Shown: positions 60,357 to 64,000 of the stretch, piece by piece
How positions within the stretch are numbered: position 1 is the first letter of the stretch
Layout of the letters: every line of letters starts with the position of its first letter
Assembly (NCBI GenBank): GCA_029882975.1
Contig: JAOUJW010000001.1
Location: forward strand, 248,001 to 312,000
Source of the DNA: Gammaproteobacteria bacterium
GTDB taxonomy: Bacteria; Pseudomonadota; Gammaproteobacteria; SZUA-152
Direction: 5' to 3'
Length of the DNA: 64,000 nt
Notes under the pieces: model-generated
Databases searched by the model: none
What the model was told of the DNA's origin: nothing
The model's input: the letters and a program-made list of their open reading frames with translations, nothing else
Program-made: the position numbers and the translations under genes

Positions 60357-62804
60357 TTAATGCACAGGTAACTCAAAGAAAAACTTCGCCCCCGTATCCT
60401 CCATATTACGAGCTGAAATATAACCATTATGCGCTTCAATTATGGAACGACTAATGGACAAACCCATGCCCATGCCTTCCGGTTTAGTAGTATAGAACGC
60501 ATCAAAAATTCGGGAATCCGATTCACTTACCAGACCGGCCCCATAATCCCGCACTGACAAACGCACCTTATCGGGTTCGCACTCTGTTGAGATAATCAGC
60601 TGCCGCTTTGACGCTATGGTGGTTTCCATAGCATCCAAACCGTTGCGGATAAAGTTAATCACCACCTGTTCCAATTGCACTAGATTGGCGGAAACATCGG
60701 GCAGATCCTCACACAAATCAAAGCTGACCTTGGCTTGAAACCGCTTGATTTCCGCAGATACCAGATCCACAATATTCAGCACGACATGATTGAGATTAAT
60801 GGACATCCGATCCAAATCACCCTTTTGCACAAATTCGCGTAATTGACGAATAATGTCCGCTGCCAGGGTGGCCCCCTCGACCGTACGTTCCAAACCTTTT
60901 ATCAGGGTCTGTTCGTCATAATCCCCCTGCTTAAGGCGGCGCAAACAACCACTGCTATAATTAATAGCTCCGGTTAAGGGTTGATTCAACTCATGAGCCA
61001 ACCCGGCCGCCATTTCACCCATGGTACTCATACGCGCCACCCGAGCCAATTCGGACAGATGTCGCTGCCGTTGTGCCACGGCTTCCTGTTTTTCCATTTC
61101 ACTGCCAATCCACTGAGCCATAAGTTGCAGGATATTGTGATCCCAATGGGTATAGGGGGCCTCTCGAACCTGGGTATCGGCAAATTCCAACAGACAGTGC
61201 GGCTGCCCTTTAACATAAATGGCTGTCGCCAAATAACTGCGCAAACTTTCACAACCACAGCCCGGATTCAGGCATTGGGGGCTGCTCAAATCGGGAATGT
61301 CCAAGGGCGTGTCTTTCTGCTCGATCACCTGCGGTACACACTCCCGATGCAAGGGGCCACAATGCTCGCGCACTAAGTGTTCCTGCCCCACCGCTGCACA
61401 ATTGACTTGATCTTCATTGGTGAGACTGGACAAGCTGGCTACCGCCGACTGGTAGTACTCGCGCCCGGTTTCCAACAGTTGAGTGATTTTCTCTTCATGA
61501 CTCAGTGCCGGAGCACTGGTAATATCCACCAATTGATGCAAAGCGATTTGACTCTTACGCAAGGCCTGATTGGCCAATTCCAGCTCCCCGGTACGATCCA
61601 CCACCCGCTGCTCCAGCGTATCTTTGTACTCAGCCAGCTTTCGCTGCGACTGTTTCCGTTCCTGGATCTCGTCACGTAAGTTTTTATCGGTCTCCCGCAG
61701 TCTTTGGTTGGTTCGGGAGACATAGACATTGAACATCACCAGCAACGATACCCCCAAGGCTAACACCGTTAACCAATGTGCATATTTGCGCGTAATAGCA
61801 GCCAATGAAGTTTCTCGTAAAACTTCATAGGGGCCGATTTGTAATTGCTTCATCAGCTCATGCACGGGAGAGTAGTCCAAGGGCACTGTCCAACCGGCAG
61901 TACGTGAGGCATTTGCAGCGGGATGATCCATGGGCATGGCCAGCAGTGCCAACGTTACTTGCGTGGCCAATTCTCGTGATGTGGATTTTGCCTTGGCAAA
62001 GGGCCATTCGGGATACAAATGGGTACTCAGGGGTAACGTATGGCCTTCTACGGTTTGCGGGTTCAAAATTCGAAAATCGTCCATCTCAAACCAGCCCGAC
62101 TCCACCATACGAACCAGTGTTTCCGATCTTAGGGTGGCGGCGTCCACGCGGCCATCATAAACCGCCAGAGCCACCTGATCCTGAGGAAACCCCACAAATT
62201 CCAAACGACTGAAGTCACTGAAAGGATCAATATCGTGCTCCTTCAATACCTGCCAGGCCATTTGAAACCCGCCAAAGGCATTGGGACTGACGGCCATAAA
62301 GGACTTTCCGGACAAATCCTCCAAACGTCGTACTGAAGTATTGTCCGCATTGGCAATAATAACCGCTCCAAATCGAGTGGCCGTTTGATTAACCAAACGC
62401 GATTGCATGGTGGCAATTCGTGAAATCCCATAATTGGATTCCAGTTCCACATAATTCCCCGGACTGGTGAGAACAAAATCCACCTGTTCCGTGGCAACCG
62501 CCTGAGCCATTTCGGTGAGGTTTAAAGCTGAAATTTGAAATGAATGACCAGGTAATTGATGACTCAAATAATCCGCTGTCGCCTGCCAACGTTGCAGAGC
62601 TTTGTCTTTGCCCCGGTAAGAAAGGACGCCGATAGTCACAGGAGTGCGGTTCAGAACAACCGCCGTCGCTTCCACTGCCGCCGATTTAACCACAGCCGAT
62701 TTAACCACAGCCGTTTCTGCCACGGTTTCAAGCGCCACTGCCGCTGTCGCCACATGCAGCAGTACAAACAATACCCAAAAACCTATTTTCAGTGCTGATT
62801 TCAC
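60357..62804 (-). CDS. Hybrid PhnD-like/GAF sensor histidine kinase (TtrS-like)
   Basis: An 815-residue membrane sensor. After a signal-anchor helix (about 7-26) and an odd Ala/Val repeat (AVVKSAVVKSAAVEATAVV, about 32-50) comes a periplasmic PhnD-like substrate-binding domain (about 55-330), a membrane helix (341-362), a coiled coil (about 365-420) and a GAF-like domain (about 430-570) holding seven cysteines, including C511, C516 and C518 in CLNPGCGC. The kinase core has H604 in AGLAHELNQPL and the ATP lid GMGMGLSISRSIIE. Domain order is that of the tetrathionate sensor TtrS, but the cysteine-rich GAF is extra, possibly a metal or redox site. Confidence 0.88.
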   Translation of the reverse strand: MKSALKIGFWVLFVLLHVATAAVALETVAETAVVKSAVVKSAAVEATAVVLNRTPVTIGVLSYRGKDKALQRWQATADYLSHQLPGHSFQISALNLTEMAQAVATEQVDFVLTSPGNYVELESNYGISRIATMQSRLVNQTATRFGAVIIANADNTSVRRLEDLSGKSFMAVSPNAFGGFQMAWQVLKEHDIDPFSDFSRLEFVGFPQDQVALAVYDGRVDAATLRSETLVRMVESGWFEMDDFRILNPQTVEGHTLPLSTHLYPEWPFAKAKSTSRELATQVTLALLAMPMDHPAANASRTAGWTVPLDYSPVHELMKQLQIGPYEVLRETSLAAITRKYAHWLTVLALGVSLLVMFNVYVSRTNQRLRETDKNLRDEIQERKQSQRKLAEYKDTLEQRVVDRTGELELANQALRKSQIALHQLVDITSAPALSHEEKITQLLETGREYYQSAVASLSSLTNEDQVNCAAVGQEHLVREHCGPLHRECVPQVIEQKDTPLDIPDLSSPQCLNPGCGCESLRSYLATAIYVKGQPHCLLEFADTQVREAPYTHWDHNILQLMAQWIGSEMEKQEAVAQRQRHLSELARVARMSTMGEMAAGLAHELNQPLTGAINYSSGCLRRLKQGDYDEQTLIKGLERTVEGATLAADIIRQLREFVQKGDLDRMSINLNHVVLNIVDLVSAEIKRFQAKVSFDLCEDLPDVSANLVQLEQVVINFIRNGLDAMETTIASKRQLIISTECEPDKVRLSVRDYGAGLVSESDSRIFDAFYTTKPEGMGMGLSISRSIIEAHNGYISARNMEDTGAKFFFELPVH

Positions 62805-63103
62805 TTATACCACCAACGATCTTTTCCGGCAGAGGATTCCCCTGCCTTGGGCTGACTTGCCCTATACCCATATGAAATTGCTGAAAATTTAGGCTGCCTT
62901 ATGGCATCAACTCTGCCATAAAACCACTATCTTATTGTTTTTATAGAATTACATCATTATTTGCTGCGCCATCGCTCAAACCATGATTTTTTCAAAGAAC
63001 GACGACCATCGGCATATTAATGTACACCAATCACTAAACCACCGGCAACCTATTGGTGTCTCCCCTTATAGATCAACAACCGAACGCAATAGGGGATTAA
63101 CTT
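62805..63103. promoter_or_regulatory. Divergent promoter region with perfect inverted repeat
   Basis: About 300 bp between the divergent kinase and BTAD genes. A perfect inverted repeat TTATGGCA-N7-TGCCATAA occupies 62899-62921, an operator-like element. A second, one-mismatch repeat GGCAGAGG/CCCCTGCC (62828-62835 with 62839-62846) lies in the kinase leader. No clear -35/-10 pair was picked. Confidence 0.5.
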
Positions 63104-64000
63104 ATGGACTATTCAGGCCACACTCAAGCGAGCACTGCGGTAACTCATGTGGCTGAGCACGCCGTGGAAATCATCAGCCCCACTGATTTCATGGTTTCCA
63201 GCCGCCCAAAACCCAGAATCCAGGCAAAAACAAAACCCAGCCTGGTGGAACGCCTGGCAACGCCACAACCCATTCGTATTTACACACTGGGCCGATTTTC
63301 CATCAACATGCAAAATCAGGATGTGAATTTTTGCAGCAAAGGTCAGCGCAAAGCCCTGGAGTTACTCAAAACCCTAATTGCCTTTGGCGGACGGGAAGTG
63401 GGCGAAATCCGTATTTGCGAGGCACTATGGCCGGATTCTGATGGCGATGTGGCTCACACCACATTTTCCGTCACTCTGCATCGACTGCGAAAACTGCTGG
63501 GCAACGATACCCTGGTCCTTAGTGATGGTCGTCTCACCCTCAATGCAGAAAAATGCTGGGTCGATGTGTGGTCAGTAGAACGCTTGATCGGTCAAATTCG
63601 ACAAATTCTAAACAGCAGTCCGGTGGACGCAGGCAAGATTGCAGACCTTGTCCACCAAACCATGTCTATGTATCACGGCCCCTATCTTGGCAACGAAGAT
63701 GAGCAGCCCTGGTTTTTGTCCTATCGGCAAAAACTGCACACTAAGTTTTTCCGTACCGTCATGCAGGTATGCCGCTATTTGGAACAAAACGATCAGTGTG
63801 ATGTGGCCGTTAACCTGTATGAATACGGCATCGAAATCGACAATTTATCGGAAACCACATACCTGCACTTGATGAAATGCTACATCAAGCAGGGCAAGTA
63901 CTCCGAAGCCATGCGGGTGTATCAACGTTGCAGCAATATTCTGCAAGCCCATTTTGGCATGGGCGTGTCTCACGAAATGCGATCGCTTCACCGGTCCCTT
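63104..64000 (+). CDS. BTAD/SARP-like transcriptional regulator, 3' end outside window
   Basis: ATG 63104 with ribosome site AGGGG (63091-63095) opens a frame that runs uninterrupted for 299 codons to the window edge. After a disordered N-terminus (about 1-45) comes a winged-helix DNA-binding domain (about 45-135; IRIYTLGRFSINM, ALELLKTLIAFGGREVGE, HRLRKLL), then a bacterial transcriptional activator domain (about 150-290; YHGPYLGNEDEQPWFLSYRQKL, CYIKQGKYSEAMRVYQRC) with TPR-like helices. SARP-like activators are mainly known in actinobacteria but shorter relatives occur in proteobacteria. Whether the C-terminus carries ATPase or sensor domains cannot be seen. Confidence 0.85.
   Translation, partial: MDYSGHTQASTAVTHVAEHAVEIISPTDFMVSSRPKPRIQAKTKPSLVERLATPQPIRIYTLGRFSINMQNQDVNFCSKGQRKALELLKTLIAFGGREVGEIRICEALWPDSDGDVAHTTFSVTLHRLRKLLGNDTLVLSDGRLTLNAEKCWVDVWSVERLIGQIRQILNSSPVDAGKIADLVHQTMSMYHGPYLGNEDEQPWFLSYRQKLHTKFFRTVMQVCRYLEQNDQCDVAVNLYEYGIEIDNLSETTYLHLMKCYIKQGKYSEAMRVYQRCSNILQAHFGMGVSHEMRSLHRSL

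Noticed and set aside
62655-62720. Tandem DNA repeat in the kinase N-terminus as a possible phase-variation tract
   Set aside because: The repeats are multiples of three and imperfect, so slippage would not switch the frame; they only lengthen an Ala/Val-rich segment.

Overview
The window looks like a chromosomal segment of a free-living, Gram-negative gammaproteobacterium of intermediate GC content. Three things support this: a complete LPS inner-core toolkit (waaA, kdkA, gmhA, hldE, waaF, waaL), the gammaproteobacterial order pilMNOPQ-aroK-aroB-dgt-like-damX-gltBD, and a TPP riboswitch ahead of thiC. I saw no tRNA, rRNA, CRISPR array, insertion sequence or prophage. Most genes are intact, and only the first (topA) and last (a BTAD-type regulator) run off the edges.

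Layout. 1-1290: C-terminal part of topoisomerase I. 1930-6754: prkA-yeaH-spoVR operon behind a very good sigma-54-type promoter. 6799-9004: a Coq4-like protein divergent from an HTTM/vitamin-K-carboxylase-like membrane protein. 9173-11466: a putative 26-residue membrane peptide, then thiC with terminator, large leader hairpin, TPP riboswitch and promoter on the minus strand. 11536-12105: an exported CxxCH protein with poly-Asp tail. 12494-16940: a translationally coupled three-gene envelope operon (LtaS-like phosphotransferase, anchored metallophosphoesterase, polytopic membrane protein).

17205-28082: pcm-tolC, a lipid A acyltransferase, waaA/kdkA, UDP-glucuronate decarboxylase, two GT9 glycosyltransferases, gmhA, a GT2 and a methyltransferase. 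28178-38970: a nine-gene minus-strand run glnE-ilvE-CHCC zinc finger-waaL-hldE-FAD oxidoreductase-aldo/keto reductase-waaF-waaE-like GT2, with only 4-57 bp between genes. Together these supply Kdo transfer and phosphorylation, ADP-heptose synthesis (GmhA, HldE), heptose transfer, core decoration and O-antigen ligation.

39198-53027: pilU, penicillin-binding protein 1A (minus), pilMNOPQ, aroKB, a dGTPase-like protein, a WGR protein and damX. 53388-59300: gltBD. 59301-59729: a convergent intergenic region carrying an unusual cluster of short repeats. 59730-64000: a FixJ-type regulator and a PhnD/GAF hybrid histidine kinase, divergent from a BTAD (SARP-like) regulator across a region with a perfect 8-bp inverted repeat.

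No complete, clearly new multi-gene defence or mobile system was recognised. The best leads are the Coq4-like/HTTM pair, the LtaS-phosphoesterase-membrane protein operon, the PhnD-GAF kinase/FixJ/BTAD module, the exported poly-Asp heme-motif protein, two oxidoreductases inside the LPS operon, and several non-coding repeat structures. All functions are inferred by reading the translations; no database search was run.
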